Made by a program: the position numbers and the translations under genes. The notes beneath the pieces were generated by a model that was not told where the DNA came from, ran no database searches, and saw nothing but the letters and a program-made list of their open reading frames with translations. DNA of 64,000 nt from Paenibacillus oceani (GTDB lineage: Bacteria; Bacillota; Bacilli; Paenibacillales; NBRC-103111), in NCBI RefSeq assembly GCF_014705615.1, contig NZ_JACXJA010000015.1, positions 149,033 through 213,032 on the forward strand, written 5' to 3'. Below are positions 1-8,687 of this stretch, in pieces. Position 1 is the first letter of the stretch, and each line of letters starts with the position of its first letter.

Positions 1-19
1 GTACAATTGCTTTCATCAT
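1..19 (-). CDS. 5' end of a divergent gene cut by the window edge
   Basis: A minus-strand start ATG ATG AAA GCA ATT GTA (MMKAIV) follows a good ribosome-binding site (GGGAGGAG, read on the minus strand at about 21-31). Only six codons lie in the window. A Met-Lys-Ala-Ile-Val start is common in zinc-type or quinone oxidoreductases of the MDR superfamily, but six residues cannot prove this. Its position back to back with a LysR regulator suggests it is that regulator's target. Confidence 0.55.
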
Positions 20-111
20 TACTCCTCCCAGAAGACAACATACTTTATACTGCTGTCTTTCATTGTAATGATGGGGACTATTCTAGTAAAATGAGTAGAA
101 ACGAACGTGAC

Positions 112-128
112 TATCATTAACAATGATA
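112..128. promoter_or_regulatory. Perfect palindrome in the LysR divergent promoter region
   Basis: TATCATT-AAC-AATGATA is a perfect inverted repeat with 7-base arms, 19 bases upstream of the LysR start and between two divergent genes. LysR proteins usually bind such dyads to control themselves and the divergent gene. The operator role is inferred. Confidence 0.5.
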
Positions 129-147
129 TCTGACAGGTGATACGGGC

Positions 148-1014
148 ATGGAAATCAGCGATTTGAAAATATTTCAAGCTGTCGCTCGCGAGGGCAGCAT
201 AACGAAAGCCGCTCAAGTGTTGAATTATGTGCAATCCAACGTCACGACAAGGATCCAGGAGCTTGAAGCTCAGTTAAAGATCTCGCTTTTCCGCCGGTCC
301 AATCGGGGAATGACGTTAACGCCGGCAGGCGAAAATTTACTGAAATATACCGATAAAATACTCGTCTTGTTGGACGAGGCCGTGAAATCTACGCAATATT
401 CGGAACATCCGTCCGGCCCCCTTCGATTAGGATCTATCGAGACAACAGCTGCCACTCATCTGACTCCGCTGTTTGCCCGGTTCCATTCCCTATACCCCGA
501 GGTTCATCTATCGCTTGTAACAGGTGAAACGCACCGTTTATTGCAAAAGGTACTGAACTATGAGCTTGACGGAGCTTTTGTTTATGGGCCGATAAACGAT
601 CCTGTGATCAAGCATGTTGCAGCTTTTGAAGAAACGCTGGTGCTGATCTCGGAACAGGGGGAGGGCGATATGCATGAATTACTCAAAAAGCCGATGCTGT
701 TTTTCGACGTCGGGTGTTCACACCGCACCAAAGCAGAGCGTTTCCTGCGTGATAACGGACTGACCTCCTTTCCAATTATGGAGTACGGAACGCTGGAAGT
801 GATTATTAGCGGGGTATCCGCCGGCCTCGGCGTTTCGATGCTGCCACAGTCGTCGATCGCTAAAGCAGAAGAAGCGGGAATCATCGTTTCCCACAGTCTC
901 CCTGAAGATTATCGGAATCTGCAGGTTTGGTTCGTGTATAGACAGGACTCTATCTATTCAAGCGCATTGTCCAAATTTGTGCAATTTATTGATCTTGGAC
1001 CCTCGCGCCATTGA
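148..1014 (+). CDS. LysR family transcriptional regulator
   Basis: The 288-residue length is normal for LysR regulators. The N-terminus carries the winged helix-turn-helix: it opens with MEISDLKIFQAVAREGSI, followed by the typical TKAAQVLNYVQSNVTTRI recognition region and the ELEAQL..LFRR segment (about residues 1-65). Residues 90-285 form the LysR substrate-binding domain, opening with PLRLGSIETT. The ATG at 148 follows AGGTGAT at a suitable distance. The gene is divergent from a gene at the left edge, with a perfect palindrome between them, the usual arrangement for a LysR regulator and its target. The effector cannot be read from the sequence. The gene is closed by the hairpin at 1068-1103. 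Confidence 0.93.
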   Translation: MEISDLKIFQAVAREGSITKAAQVLNYVQSNVTTRIQELEAQLKISLFRRSNRGMTLTPAGENLLKYTDKILVLLDEAVKSTQYSEHPSGPLRLGSIETTAATHLTPLFARFHSLYPEVHLSLVTGETHRLLQKVLNYELDGAFVYGPINDPVIKHVAAFEETLVLISEQGEGDMHELLKKPMLFFDVGCSHRTKAERFLRDNGLTSFPIMEYGTLEVIISGVSAGLGVSMLPQSSIAKAEEAGIIVSHSLPEDYRNLQVWFVYRQDSIYSSALSKFVQFIDLGPSRH

Positions 1015-1067
1015 CGAAATATAAACATGTTCAAAATCCAACAGTCCTGAGCTTTAAGTGCCATTTT

Positions 1068-1103
1068 AAAAGAGGACCTGCATATAAGCAGTCCTCTTTT
1101 TGT
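1068..1103. terminator. Bidirectional rho-independent terminator
   Basis: AAAAGAGGAC and GTCCTCTTTT form a 10-bp stem closed by a short loop, with A and T runs on both sides. It lies between the 3' ends of the convergent LysR and DUF4179 genes and can serve both. Confidence 0.85.
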
Positions 1104-1119
1104 TTTTTCTTATCGGAAG

Positions 1120-2490
1120 TTATTTCAAAGGGATCACAACCTCCAGTTGACGGGTTATTTCCGGATTCGGGACCTCTACCGCCGCAACCCGTACATCCTG
1201 ACTGGAATCGATCGCCGGCAGCTCTTTAATAAACAGCATCGATTCGGCGTCCGAGAACACGACATCTCCTGTCCATTTCTGTCCCGAAGCGTTTTCCAGC
1301 CATAGCCCCTCGGCTTGCTGGTACGGATCGTTTCCATGAACGCGGAAGTGCAATAGTGTTTTCTCCGCAGTGAATTCGATTTTAATGATAGTAACATCGC
1401 CTACAGCTCCCTGAGATAAAGTGATCGGCGGTCCCTCGGGATTCCATAGCTCAGTGGTAGTACGAGCGTTCGCATAATCGAAAGTCCGGCTGTACGGACG
1501 AAGTATCAAATGGTCCGGAATTCGTTGCAATGGAGCCATTTCGATATAACGCTTCACGGCAACCGTCTGATCCCCGGCCTTGTGAGGTCCACTCGATCCC
1601 CCGACTCCGAACACTTCCAAGTACATCCCGGAATCATCGAGAACTTGATAACCTTTGGATGTATTCGGATGAGCCACATCGACAAGTGGCTCGTTCGGCC
1701 CTATCGTTTCAAACTCGATTCGCGTGACAGCCGGAGTAGACACCACTTTGGATACTGTAATTTTCTGGCCGTTCCATTCGGATGCTGCTCCCGCGATTCT
1801 TTTGGTCCACGGTTTAACATTCGATTGAATCCGGGGAAGCTGCAAGGACCAGTGTCCTGGCAAAGTAACCAGCTTGCCCTCGGTATGCTTGTTTCGATCC
1901 AGAACGGAACCAAAACGCAGCTCAAGGAGGGCTCGTGCAGGCAGCGCCTTACTCGGCGTAAACGATATCACCCCGATTTGGGCTCCGTCCTCAGCCTTCC
2001 CGATCCGCTGCGAAGTACCGCCGTTTACTTGGATTCCATCGATATACCAATGTGGAGTAATCGGCAGATAGGCCGAATCGCCTTCGATCCGATACCCTAA
2101 GGAGAGCCGAGCTCCATCGTACAGCATTTCTTTGACCGTTATACGAACCCCCTGGTCCTCAGCTGATACATTCACCTGTGTAGCTAGTCCCAATTCGTCT
2201 CCCTGCCGAATTCCGGAGTCCCCTGCCAGCTTGAGAATGGAGTCCACCAACGGAATGTTCCGCAGCGCTTCCGCAAACGGCGGATTCACCAGAGCGGCCC
2301 CCCCGATCCCGCCGAAAACAATACAAGCCGCAGCGGCTCCGTATACGATTTTCCGGCGAAGCCCTTGCTTGCGGTTGCGCTTCAGTTCGGACAGCGTATC
2401 GTCCATCTTTTTGCTGATCCAATCGGGCACTTCATTAGCGACAGGAACGAGCTGCTTTCTCGCCTGGATATCAAATTGCTGCTCATTCAT
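1120..2490 (-). CDS. DUF4179-type membrane anti-sigma factor
   Basis: A 456-residue protein with a short cytoplasmic N-terminal region (about 1-45), one membrane segment (AAAACIVFGGIGGAALV, about 50-68), then a large extracellular region that begins with the DUF4179 pattern (NPPFAEALRNIPLVDSI). This is the architecture of anti-sigma factors encoded next to ECF sigma genes in Bacillales. The start is the ATG at 2490. A longer reading frame exists upstream, but GGGAG sits 8 bases before this ATG and the start overlaps the sigma gene's stop by 8 bases, which suggests translational coupling. It probably holds the upstream sigma factor at the membrane; the signal it senses is unknown. Confidence 0.85.
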   Translation of the reverse strand: MNEQQFDIQARKQLVPVANEVPDWISKKMDDTLSELKRNRKQGLRRKIVYGAAAACIVFGGIGGAALVNPPFAEALRNIPLVDSILKLAGDSGIRQGDELGLATQVNVSAEDQGVRITVKEMLYDGARLSLGYRIEGDSAYLPITPHWYIDGIQVNGGTSQRIGKAEDGAQIGVISFTPSKALPARALLELRFGSVLDRNKHTEGKLVTLPGHWSLQLPRIQSNVKPWTKRIAGAASEWNGQKITVSKVVSTPAVTRIEFETIGPNEPLVDVAHPNTSKGYQVLDDSGMYLEVFGVGGSSGPHKAGDQTVAVKRYIEMAPLQRIPDHLILRPYSRTFDYANARTTTELWNPEGPPITLSQGAVGDVTIIKIEFTAEKTLLHFRVHGNDPYQQAEGLWLENASGQKWTGDVVFSDAESMLFIKELPAIDSSQDVRVAAVEVPNPEITRQLEVVIPLK

Positions 2491-3016
2491 AGGACACTCT
2501 CCCTTCTGCGGATGGCTGCATGATGACAGCCAGCTTCTCCCTGGCACGGGCCAATCTGGATTTTACCGTACCTTCGGGGGTATCCAACAATCGGGCGACT
2601 TCTTTCACCGGCAAATCTTCCAAATAATATAAAGTGATCACAACTCTAAGCTCGTCCTCAAGCTCTTGTAAAGCGTCGGCCACCACCAACTTTCCCGACA
2701 GATCAGGGTGGTACGAATCCTCAGATAGTTCTGCTACAGGAATGATACTCTTGCGTTGATTGTATATTTTGCGGCATTCATTCGCTAATATTTGCAGCAG
2801 CCAGGTTTTAAAGTAGAGCGGTTCTCTCAAATTCCGAATCGATTTGTACGCTTTGATTACCGTTTCCTGCATCGCATCGGCACATTCGGAATCGGATCGC
2901 AGAAACGCCCCGGCTACCCGATACATGGTACTCTCGTATTCCTTGACGAGTCGGACAAAAGCGTCGTGGTTCCCCTTCTGTGCGCTCCGAACCGCTTGGA
3001 CCAGATCCTCGTTCAC
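2483..3016 (-). CDS. ECF (sigma-70 family) RNA polymerase sigma factor
   Basis: A 177-residue protein with sigma region 2 (the DAMQETVIKAYKSIRNLREP segment, about 45-70, with FKTWLLQILANECR following) and region 4 (VITLYYLEDLPVKEVARLL..PEGTVKSRLARAREKL, about 120-165). Start is GTG at 3016 after GAGGTGAAGTT. It is the first gene of a two-gene unit with the DUF4179 anti-sigma factor. Such sigma factors normally direct transcription of their own operon, but I could not identify a convincing promoter in the 236 bases upstream. Confidence 0.93.
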   Translation of the reverse strand: MNEDLVQAVRSAQKGNHDAFVRLVKEYESTMYRVAGAFLRSDSECADAMQETVIKAYKSIRNLREPLYFKTWLLQILANECRKIYNQRKSIIPVAELSEDSYHPDLSGKLVVADALQELEDELRVVITLYYLEDLPVKEVARLLDTPEGTVKSRLARAREKLAVIMQPSAEGRVSYE

Positions 3017-3252
3017 AACTTCACCTCGCTAATTAGCCGTCTACTCTATAGATCAGAACTAGATCGATCCGGTTCTCAACATTTATTGAAATTCTAACTT
3101 TTCTAAAGAAATAGTAAGAAAGTCTGCAAAATTAGGAATAGTGAGTTCTCTTAACTCGTGATAAAATGTTTAATTATAACATAAATATGTTTACATCAAA
3201 CATCACTTGAAATCAAATCTATGATGATTCCATTTATGATCAGGAGGGTTCT

Positions 3253-4107
3253 ATGAAAACAAGCGTATTTTTGTGCAGCTACGGATCTTATTATGCCAAA
3301 GGCATGACTTTGCTGGAATCGGTGGATCTTGCCGTCAAGCAAGGGTTTGACGCCATCGAACCGTATCCGACCAAGGAATTGGCCACCTTGGAAGACGCAC
3401 GGCGACTGGCCGATTATTGCAGGGAGCGCGGCATTCCAGTCAGCTGTTTTTCGATGGGCTGCGATTTGCTGGCTCCCGATATCGCTTCGTCTGTCGAACG
3501 GCTTAAACATTATATCGACATCGCCGTCCTGCTGCGATCGCCTTATTTTCATCATACGCTCATTCCGCATCTGAAGCCTCTTCGCTTCGGCCAAGCCGAT
3601 TTCGAGCAGCTGCTTCCTCAAATTGTGCCTGCCGTAAGAGAAGTTTGCGACTATGCTTCGGAACGGGGCATCCGGTGCGTATACGAGGATCAGGGCTTTG
3701 TTTTTAACGGGGTGGAGCGGTTCAGCCGCTTCCTGGCGGAGCTGGATCGCGAAGACGTTGGCGTTGTTGCGGACCTCGGTAACATCATGTTTGCGGACGA
3801 GACCCCGGAGCAGTTTGTAGGGCGCTTCTCCAACGAGATCGTCCATGTCCACGTCAAAGACTATTTGCTGAAAAGCGGCAGCGGAGCTCATCCCGGTCCA
3901 GGGTGGCATGTGACCCGCAGCGGTAACTTTTTGCGCGATACGGCAATCGGTCACGGTGCGATCCAATTCCAGCAAGTGTTCCGGATCTTGCGCACGATTG
4001 GCTATGACGGATATTTCTCAGCCGAGTACGATGCTCCCGAGCCAACAGACAAATGGCTGCCGATCAGCATCGACAATATGAAGCGTTATTACGAGTTGGC
4101 ACAGTAG
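3253..4107 (+). CDS. Sugar phosphate isomerase/epimerase-like TIM barrel protein
   Basis: A 284-residue member of the xylose-isomerase-like (AP endonuclease 2 fold) family. Diagnostic segments are VYEDQGFVF, VGVVADLGNIMF (metal-ligand Asp near residue 175), VHVHVKDYLL (His/Lys pair near 200) and GYFSAEYDAP near the C-terminus. The ATG at 3253 follows AGGAGG at ideal spacing. Enzymes of this family isomerise or epimerise sugars or inositol derivatives, but the substrate cannot be inferred and there is no sugar operon around it. It ends at a strong terminator and appears to be a single-gene unit. Confidence 0.85.
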   Translation: MKTSVFLCSYGSYYAKGMTLLESVDLAVKQGFDAIEPYPTKELATLEDARRLADYCRERGIPVSCFSMGCDLLAPDIASSVERLKHYIDIAVLLRSPYFHHTLIPHLKPLRFGQADFEQLLPQIVPAVREVCDYASERGIRCVYEDQGFVFNGVERFSRFLAELDREDVGVVADLGNIMFADETPEQFVGRFSNEIVHVHVKDYLLKSGSGAHPGPGWHVTRSGNFLRDTAIGHGAIQFQQVFRILRTIGYDGYFSAEYDAPEPTDKWLPISIDNMKRYYELAQ

Positions 4108-4114
4108 CGCGCGT

Positions 4115-4160
4115 AAAAAGCCCGTACCTAGGATCATATCGATCGGGGTTCGGGCTTTTG
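4115..4160. terminator. Bidirectional rho-independent terminator
   Basis: AAAAAGCCCG and CGGGCTTTT form the stem ends, with A and T tracts on both sides. It separates the convergent isomerase-like gene and the AAA ATPase fragment. Confidence 0.75.
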
Positions 4161-4181
4161 GGGATCATATCTCAAATTCAC

Positions 4182-5033
4182 CTACCGGTTAAACCAACCC
4201 GGCGGTCGAAAACCCGGATCTGGTCTCGTATAGGTGGAATTCGAAGTAGCAGGAATCGCTCTTTCCTGGGCCCATTTTCGCAGTGCATCGATTTTCTCGG
4301 TTTGAGTGACCGATAACGGAACTGTAGCTTGGACGGCTTGTAATATATCTTGCATGACGACATCTCTGCGTTCGGCAAACGCCTCGAATAATCCGGATAG
4401 GATGACCTGTTCCAGCTCCGCGCCGGAAAATCCATCTGTTTTTCTTACGATGGTATCGATTTCCGCTTCGTCCAGCAACTTTTTCAACCTTTTCTGTAGA
4501 TGCAATCTTACAATCTGCCGGCGTTCTTCCGCATTTGGCAAATCTACAAAAATGATTTCATCAAACCTGCCTTTCCGCATCAACTCCGGAGGCAGTCCGC
4601 TAATATCGTTCGCTGTTGCTATAACGAACACCATCTTCGTCTTTTCCTGCATCCATGTCAGAAACGTGCCGAATACACGGTTGGCCGTTCCGCTGTCGCC
4701 GATCGCACCCACCCCGCGAAATCCCTTTTCGATCTCGTCGATCCAGAGCACGCACGGCGCTATCGCTTCCGCCATTTGAATCGCGCTGCGCATTTTACTT
4801 TCGCTGGTCCCTATCCACATGCCGAACAGTTTCCCTACATCCAGTCGCAGCAGAGGAAGCGTCCACAGCGAACTTACAGCTTTGGCAACCAAGCTTTTGC
4901 CACAGCCGGGAACACCCGTTAACAAAACTCCTTTCGGCGCACTTAATCCGTATCGAACCGCTTCTTCCGACCAGGAGTCGTTTCTTTTGTTTAGCCATGC
5001 TTTCAATAGATCCAAGCCGCCCACTTCGTCCAT
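4182..5033 (-). CDS. Ycf46-like AAA ATPase, C-terminal catalytic half
   Basis: A 283-residue AAA+ ATPase domain with Walker A GVPGCGKS (near residue 40), Walker B CVLWIDEIEK (near 95), sensor-1 region VFVIATAND and arginine-finger region RKGRFDEIIFVDLP, then a helical lid with GFSGAELEQ. These are signatures of the chloroplast/cyanobacterial Ycf46 subfamily. The ATG at 5033 is only the first Met after the frameshift, has no clear ribosome-binding site, and has an in-frame TAA directly before it, so independent translation is doubtful. It overlaps the end of the N-terminal half by 31 bases, which could permit some coupled reinitiation. The biological role of bacterial Ycf46 proteins is poorly known. 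Confidence 0.8.
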   Translation of the reverse strand: MDEVGGLDLLKAWLNKRNDSWSEEAVRYGLSAPKGVLLTGVPGCGKSLVAKAVSSLWTLPLLRLDVGKLFGMWIGTSESKMRSAIQMAEAIAPCVLWIDEIEKGFRGVGAIGDSGTANRVFGTFLTWMQEKTKMVFVIATANDISGLPPELMRKGRFDEIIFVDLPNAEERRQIVRLHLQKRLKKLLDEAEIDTIVRKTDGFSGAELEQVILSGLFEAFAERRDVVMQDILQAVQATVPLSVTQTEKIDALRKWAQERAIPATSNSTYTRPDPGFRPPGWFNR

Positions 5034-5755
5034 TTAATGCCGCCGCCGATATATTCCAGCAATCCGGATCGCTTAATGATTTGTCTCTTCTCTTCCAGTA
5101 CCACGTCGACATCGTCCTTGCACAGGCGGCTGTCCTGCACCATAGCCAGCGAATAAGCGTTTTCGGCCTCCCGAAGTGTCAGTCCAAGCGCCGCCTGAAC
5201 GAGTCGTTCTTTATCGCTGGGGTCCAGATCGATTCTAATCTTGTCCCGTTGTTCGTTTTCGCCGATCATCGTATCCAGCAATTGCTCGATCTCTTGTACG
5301 CCGGGCAGTGGAAATTCGATCGTCACAATATCTTTCTCCAGCTCCTTCGGAAACTCTACAGTTGCAGATAAAAACAAAATATTGATCGGTTCCTTCGATG
5401 ACTTTAATTTTTGATGAATGATCTTCAGCATACGAACCATTTTAAAGTCTGTGCTATTTCCAGTGAAGAATGAATGAATATCGTACACTACAATAATGGC
5501 CGGCCATGTAATAAGTTCGATCCGACCCAGAAATTCCAGCAAACTTTTAGGCTTCGTTTCATCCGTTTTCTCATTCCCGTCGTCCGCCTCCAGCAGATTC
5601 CAAGTATATACGTGGCGAGACGTTTTTATAAGTGCGTCATTGCTTGCAATTTGATTAATCGTCTCTAGCGTGCGGTCTTCTTCCCACGTCCTGACATGGA
5701 TAAGCGGAAACCCCGCTCTCAACATATTAGCCAATGTACGCCGAAAACTTGCCAT
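5003..5755 (-). CDS. Ycf46-like AAA ATPase, N-terminal half
   Basis: A 250-residue product that matches the first half of Ycf46-type ATPases: an N-terminal nucleotide-binding-like domain without a proper P-loop (FPLIHVRTWEEDR, then AIIVVYDIHSFF in the Walker B position and LFLSATVEFPKELEKDI), followed by the linker LGLTLREAENAYSLAM and the conserved EEKRQIIKRSGLLEY. The last 11 residues (from TKWAAWIY back) are out of frame relative to the family. No ATPase activity is expected from this piece alone. It appears to be a lone gene, not part of an operon. Confidence 0.8.
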   Translation of the reverse strand: MASFRRTLANMLRAGFPLIHVRTWEEDRTLETINQIASNDALIKTSRHVYTWNLLEADDGNEKTDETKPKSLLEFLGRIELITWPAIIVVYDIHSFFTGNSTDFKMVRMLKIIHQKLKSSKEPINILFLSATVEFPKELEKDIVTIEFPLPGVQEIEQLLDTMIGENEQRDKIRIDLDPSDKERLVQAALGLTLREAENAYSLAMVQDSRLCKDDVDVVLEEKRQIIKRSGLLEYIGGGIKWTKWAAWIY

Positions 5756-5848
5756 TCTGTTCCTCCATCCCCATCTTAGCCCTATTTGTTAAAAATAGTA
5801 TAAAGGGTATCGTGAACGGAAGTAAACCCATTTGTCGGATAAGCCCGC

Positions 5849-7300
5849 TTAAGGCCGATCGGGTAAGAAACATAAGCAGATGTATGCCAAAAAGCCGAGC
5901 CCGCCGGTTACCGCTAGCGCGGAAGTGAATGCCCGTACATAGTCAGGCAGTTCCGCACCTCCTGACGAGTTCCCCAACACCGCGGAAAACAATAAACCGA
6001 TCAAGGCCACCCCTATCGAATTGGCCAAATACATCCACGTATTAAACAACCCCGACCCCGTACCGGCATCGCGAGCGGGTACAGCACCGAGAACGACGTT
6101 GACCAGAGGAGTGGCGGCCAATCCCAGGCCAAATCCGTAAATCGTCAATATCCCCATATTCCGCGTATGCAGCAAATGAACCGGATCTACCCGCAGCGAG
6201 CCAATCAATAGCAGGCTACCGCTTCCCATCGCGATCGCACCGAGTCTCAACACTTTCGTCCCCCATCTCCCGACCAACCGGGAAGAAAACAAAGAAGCAA
6301 TGAAAAAACCGGCCCCTAAAGGCAAGAAAACAAGACTCGTAGCCTGAACGTCATAACGCAAGCCGAACTGCAAGTAGTAAGTTAAGATAAAGAAAAAAGA
6401 AAACATGCCGAGATAGATCATAGCCGCTGTTAGGATTCCGACACGAAATGTCCGATGTTTGAAAATGTTCAGGTCGATCAGCGGGTACGTCCCCCGATTC
6501 CGCTTGCCAATTTGCACCACAGTAAACTTGAATAAAATGAGCGCGGCAGCCAGCATGCAGCCCAAGGTCCACAGCGGCCAGCCTTGCTTTTGCCCCTCCG
6601 ATAGCGGATATACGAGCAGGAACAATCCGGCCCCCAGCATAAACGCCCCCGCCCAATCCATCCTTTGCTCCCGTGCGCCGCGTGACTCGGGTACAATCGG
6701 CAGAAGCGACAAAATAAGAAGTCCGAAGGGCACATGGATAAAAAAGATCGCCCGCCAGCCGAGACCGAACACATTCCATTCGACGATCATCCCTCCGAGC
6801 AATAAGCCGAAAGCAAATCCGATCCCGATCACAGCGCCGTATATCCCGAAAGCAAGCGCCTTTTCCTTCGGCGGAAAGCAAACTTGCAGAGTGGACAACA
6901 CTTGGGGCTGGATCAGAGCGGCAGCCAGTCCTTGCAAGACGCGGACCGGGATCATAACGGCCGGGTCGGTAGCGATACCGCCGATTGCCGCCATTATCGT
7001 GAAGCCGCTCACGCCGATGGCCATCATCCGTTTCCTGCCGTACAGATCTCCAAGCTTGCCGCTCACAATTAGCGCGATGGCCAAACCGAGGGAAAATCCG
7101 GTAACGATCAGCTGCGCTTCGGAGAACGCGGCGTGCAAGCTGTCCTGGATAAGCGGGAGCGCAACTTGCACCATATAAGTATTTAACGATATTAACAATA
7201 TCGAGAGCAGCATAACGGCAAGCGCATACCAGCGCTTCGGATGAACTTGATGATCCGCAGCCGACTCCCTTGCTGGAGAAGCCGATAACAGCGTGGTCAA
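5849..7300 (-). CDS. MFS exporter, DHA2 (14-TM) drug-transporter type
   Basis: A 483-residue protein with many hydrophobic segments. Recognisable motifs are the proton-antiporter motif A-like GKLGDLYGRKRMM (about 80-92), motif C-like GAVIGIGFAFGLLLGG, and the LGWRAIFFIHVPFG segment typical of the EmrB/QacA (DHA2) family. I place the start at TTG 7300 because GGAGGAGG lies 7 bases before it; an ATG 48 bases further upstream has no comparable site. It lies downstream of, and in the same direction as, a PchR-like AraC regulator, with a hairpin in between. PchR-like regulators often control siderophore genes, so siderophore or drug export is plausible but unproven. Confidence 0.9.
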   Translation of the reverse strand: MTTLLSASPARESAADHQVHPKRWYALAVMLLSILLISLNTYMVQVALPLIQDSLHAAFSEAQLIVTGFSLGLAIALIVSGKLGDLYGRKRMMAIGVSGFTIMAAIGGIATDPAVMIPVRVLQGLAAALIQPQVLSTLQVCFPPKEKALAFGIYGAVIGIGFAFGLLLGGMIVEWNVFGLGWRAIFFIHVPFGLLILSLLPIVPESRGAREQRMDWAGAFMLGAGLFLLVYPLSEGQKQGWPLWTLGCMLAAALILFKFTVVQIGKRNRGTYPLIDLNIFKHRTFRVGILTAAMIYLGMFSFFFILTYYLQFGLRYDVQATSLVFLPLGAGFFIASLFSSRLVGRWGTKVLRLGAIAMGSGSLLLIGSLRVDPVHLLHTRNMGILTIYGFGLGLAATPLVNVVLGAVPARDAGTGSGLFNTWMYLANSIGVALIGLLFSAVLGNSSGGAELPDYVRAFTSALAVTGGLGFLAYICLCFLPDRP

Positions 7301-7410
7301 TGGGATACCTCCTCCATGCAGATGACGATGATACCTCCACATTACCACCCGGTCGACCTTCCCCTCTACCTGCTGGAGGAGTTTCTCTCCCTGATCCGGG
7401 GCCTACCAAA

Positions 7411-7476
7411 AAAACTTCGGCGCTGACCGGGCTTGTTCACATTCGAACGGAGCTTAGTGGTCGGCATGCCGAAGTT
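7411..7476 (-). terminator. Possible terminator or attenuator after the AraC gene
   Basis: On the minus strand AACTTCGGC pairs with GCCGAAGTT across a long loop of 46 bases and is followed by a run of T. The palindrome CGGCATGCCG sits at the start of the structure. It would end AraC transcription or act as an attenuator before the MFS gene. The long loop lowers confidence. Confidence 0.45.
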
Positions 7477-7519
7477 ATTTACGATTGCAGTTTTGTTCAA
7501 GTTTACATATACGCCAAAC

Positions 7520-8497
7520 TCAGCGATCGATCTGCTTTAAATAGTCGCTGGGATTGCAGCCGTAATGTTTGCGAAAAGTCGTCGTAAAATTACTGACATT
7601 GCTGTAACCGACGGAAACGGCAGCCGTTCCGATATTCCAGCCTTCCACCTGCAAATACCAGAGCGCCTTCTCCATCCGCTTTTGCCGCACCCGCTCGAAT
7701 ATCGTGCAGCCGAAACGTTCGCGGAATCCTTTCTTCAGCTTGAACTCGTTCATCCCGACACGTCTGGCCAGTTCGCGGATCGACAGCGGCTGCTCGAAAT
7801 GCACTTCAATCAGTCCATGCGCCAAGTTCAATTTCTCAACATCGTCACGGCGAAGCTTCCCCTTACCGCCATCAAAGGAACCAAATTCGTCCGCCTCTCC
7901 GAATAATGCGATAAACTCAAGGGCTTTGCTCTCAAGATATAAACGCTTCAACGAACCGCGATGCGTACAGTGCAGCAGCTCCGCCACACATTTTTGGATA
8001 GCCGGGGTCGCCGGAAAGGAATCGATTCCTCCACGATGGTGTTTCAGCCAGCCCTCCATCCGGCTTTTCTCTGCCGGATCTTCGGCATAACGCATCAGTT
8101 CGTCCGGGGTTAGCCGGATCTCCAGCAAATGATGCCGAACGCCCGCCCGTTTCTCCTCCATGACGGACACATCTTCCAGGAAAAGAACGTTCCCCGTTTG
8201 CCGGACCGTATGACTTTCCTTTCCGAGCCATTCGCAGTGGATATCACCGTTCAAGCAGTAACTCAGTTCGAACAGCTGGCAGTTCTCCCGTATATGCAGC
8301 CTCATATCTTGCACGAACGTTACATCCGTCACCATGATCTCCATCCCGGGACGGATACGCGTCCGCGATATGGTTCCGGAGCCCACGTGCACAGGAAGCG
8401 CGAGCTGCTGCTCCGATCCGTTCTGAACCGCCTCGCCTTCTACCAAACTCGTAAATTGATCGAAAAGATCGTGGATACCTGATATATGCAAGGTCAT
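7520..8497 (-). CDS. AraC family regulator, PchR-like
   Basis: A 325-residue regulator with a C-terminal double helix-turn-helix (about 225-325): LSIRELARRVGMNEFKLKKGF.. and the second helix-turn-helix ending in VGYSNVSNFTTTFRKHYGCNPSDYLK. The N-terminal region (LPVHVGSGTISRTRIRPGMEI.., FELSYCLNGDIHCEW) resembles the ligand-binding part of PchR/YqhC-type regulators of iron-siderophore genes. That resemblance is by memory of the family pattern and needs a database search. AAGGTGAAG precedes the ATG. It probably regulates the following MFS exporter. Confidence 0.88.
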   Translation of the reverse strand: MTLHISGIHDLFDQFTSLVEGEAVQNGSEQQLALPVHVGSGTISRTRIRPGMEIMVTDVTFVQDMRLHIRENCQLFELSYCLNGDIHCEWLGKESHTVRQTGNVLFLEDVSVMEEKRAGVRHHLLEIRLTPDELMRYAEDPAEKSRMEGWLKHHRGGIDSFPATPAIQKCVAELLHCTHRGSLKRLYLESKALEFIALFGEADEFGSFDGGKGKLRRDDVEKLNLAHGLIEVHFEQPLSIRELARRVGMNEFKLKKGFRERFGCTIFERVRQKRMEKALWYLQVEGWNIGTAAVSVGYSNVSNFTTTFRKHYGCNPSDYLKQIDR

Positions 8498-8687
8498 TGT
8501 ACTTCACCTTCCAGTCTTCCAGCCGCATGTATAGGATGCATTGTACCCGATCCTGGACAAAGCTTCAACCGTCTGGCGCAATCCGCAACTTTTCCCCCTT
8601 CCCCCCGGCTTCGGCCTCTTTATGCGATTTCTAGTACTGCATAGGGCTGATCTGTGATAAAATCCTTTCGTGGAGGTCGAACAAGCT

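Larger units (their letters stand above)
4182..5755 (-). pseudogene. Ycf46-type AAA ATPase gene split by a frameshift
   Basis: The two reading frames listed below are the N- and C-terminal halves of one Ycf46-like ATPase of about 525 residues. The first frame reaches LLEYIGGGIKW and then runs on as TKWAAWIY-stop. The second frame continues as DEVGGLDLLKAWL, which is the expected family sequence. Inserting one G at the GG of 5030-5031 (TGGAC to TGGGAC) fuses them as IKWDEVGGLDLLK. This is either a real single-base deletion or a sequencing/assembly error in a short G run. Confidence 0.8.

Noticed and set aside
3017..3252. ECF self-promoter of the first sigma gene
   Set aside because: GAGAACC near 3070 resembles an ECF -35 box, but no -10 at the right spacing could be found.
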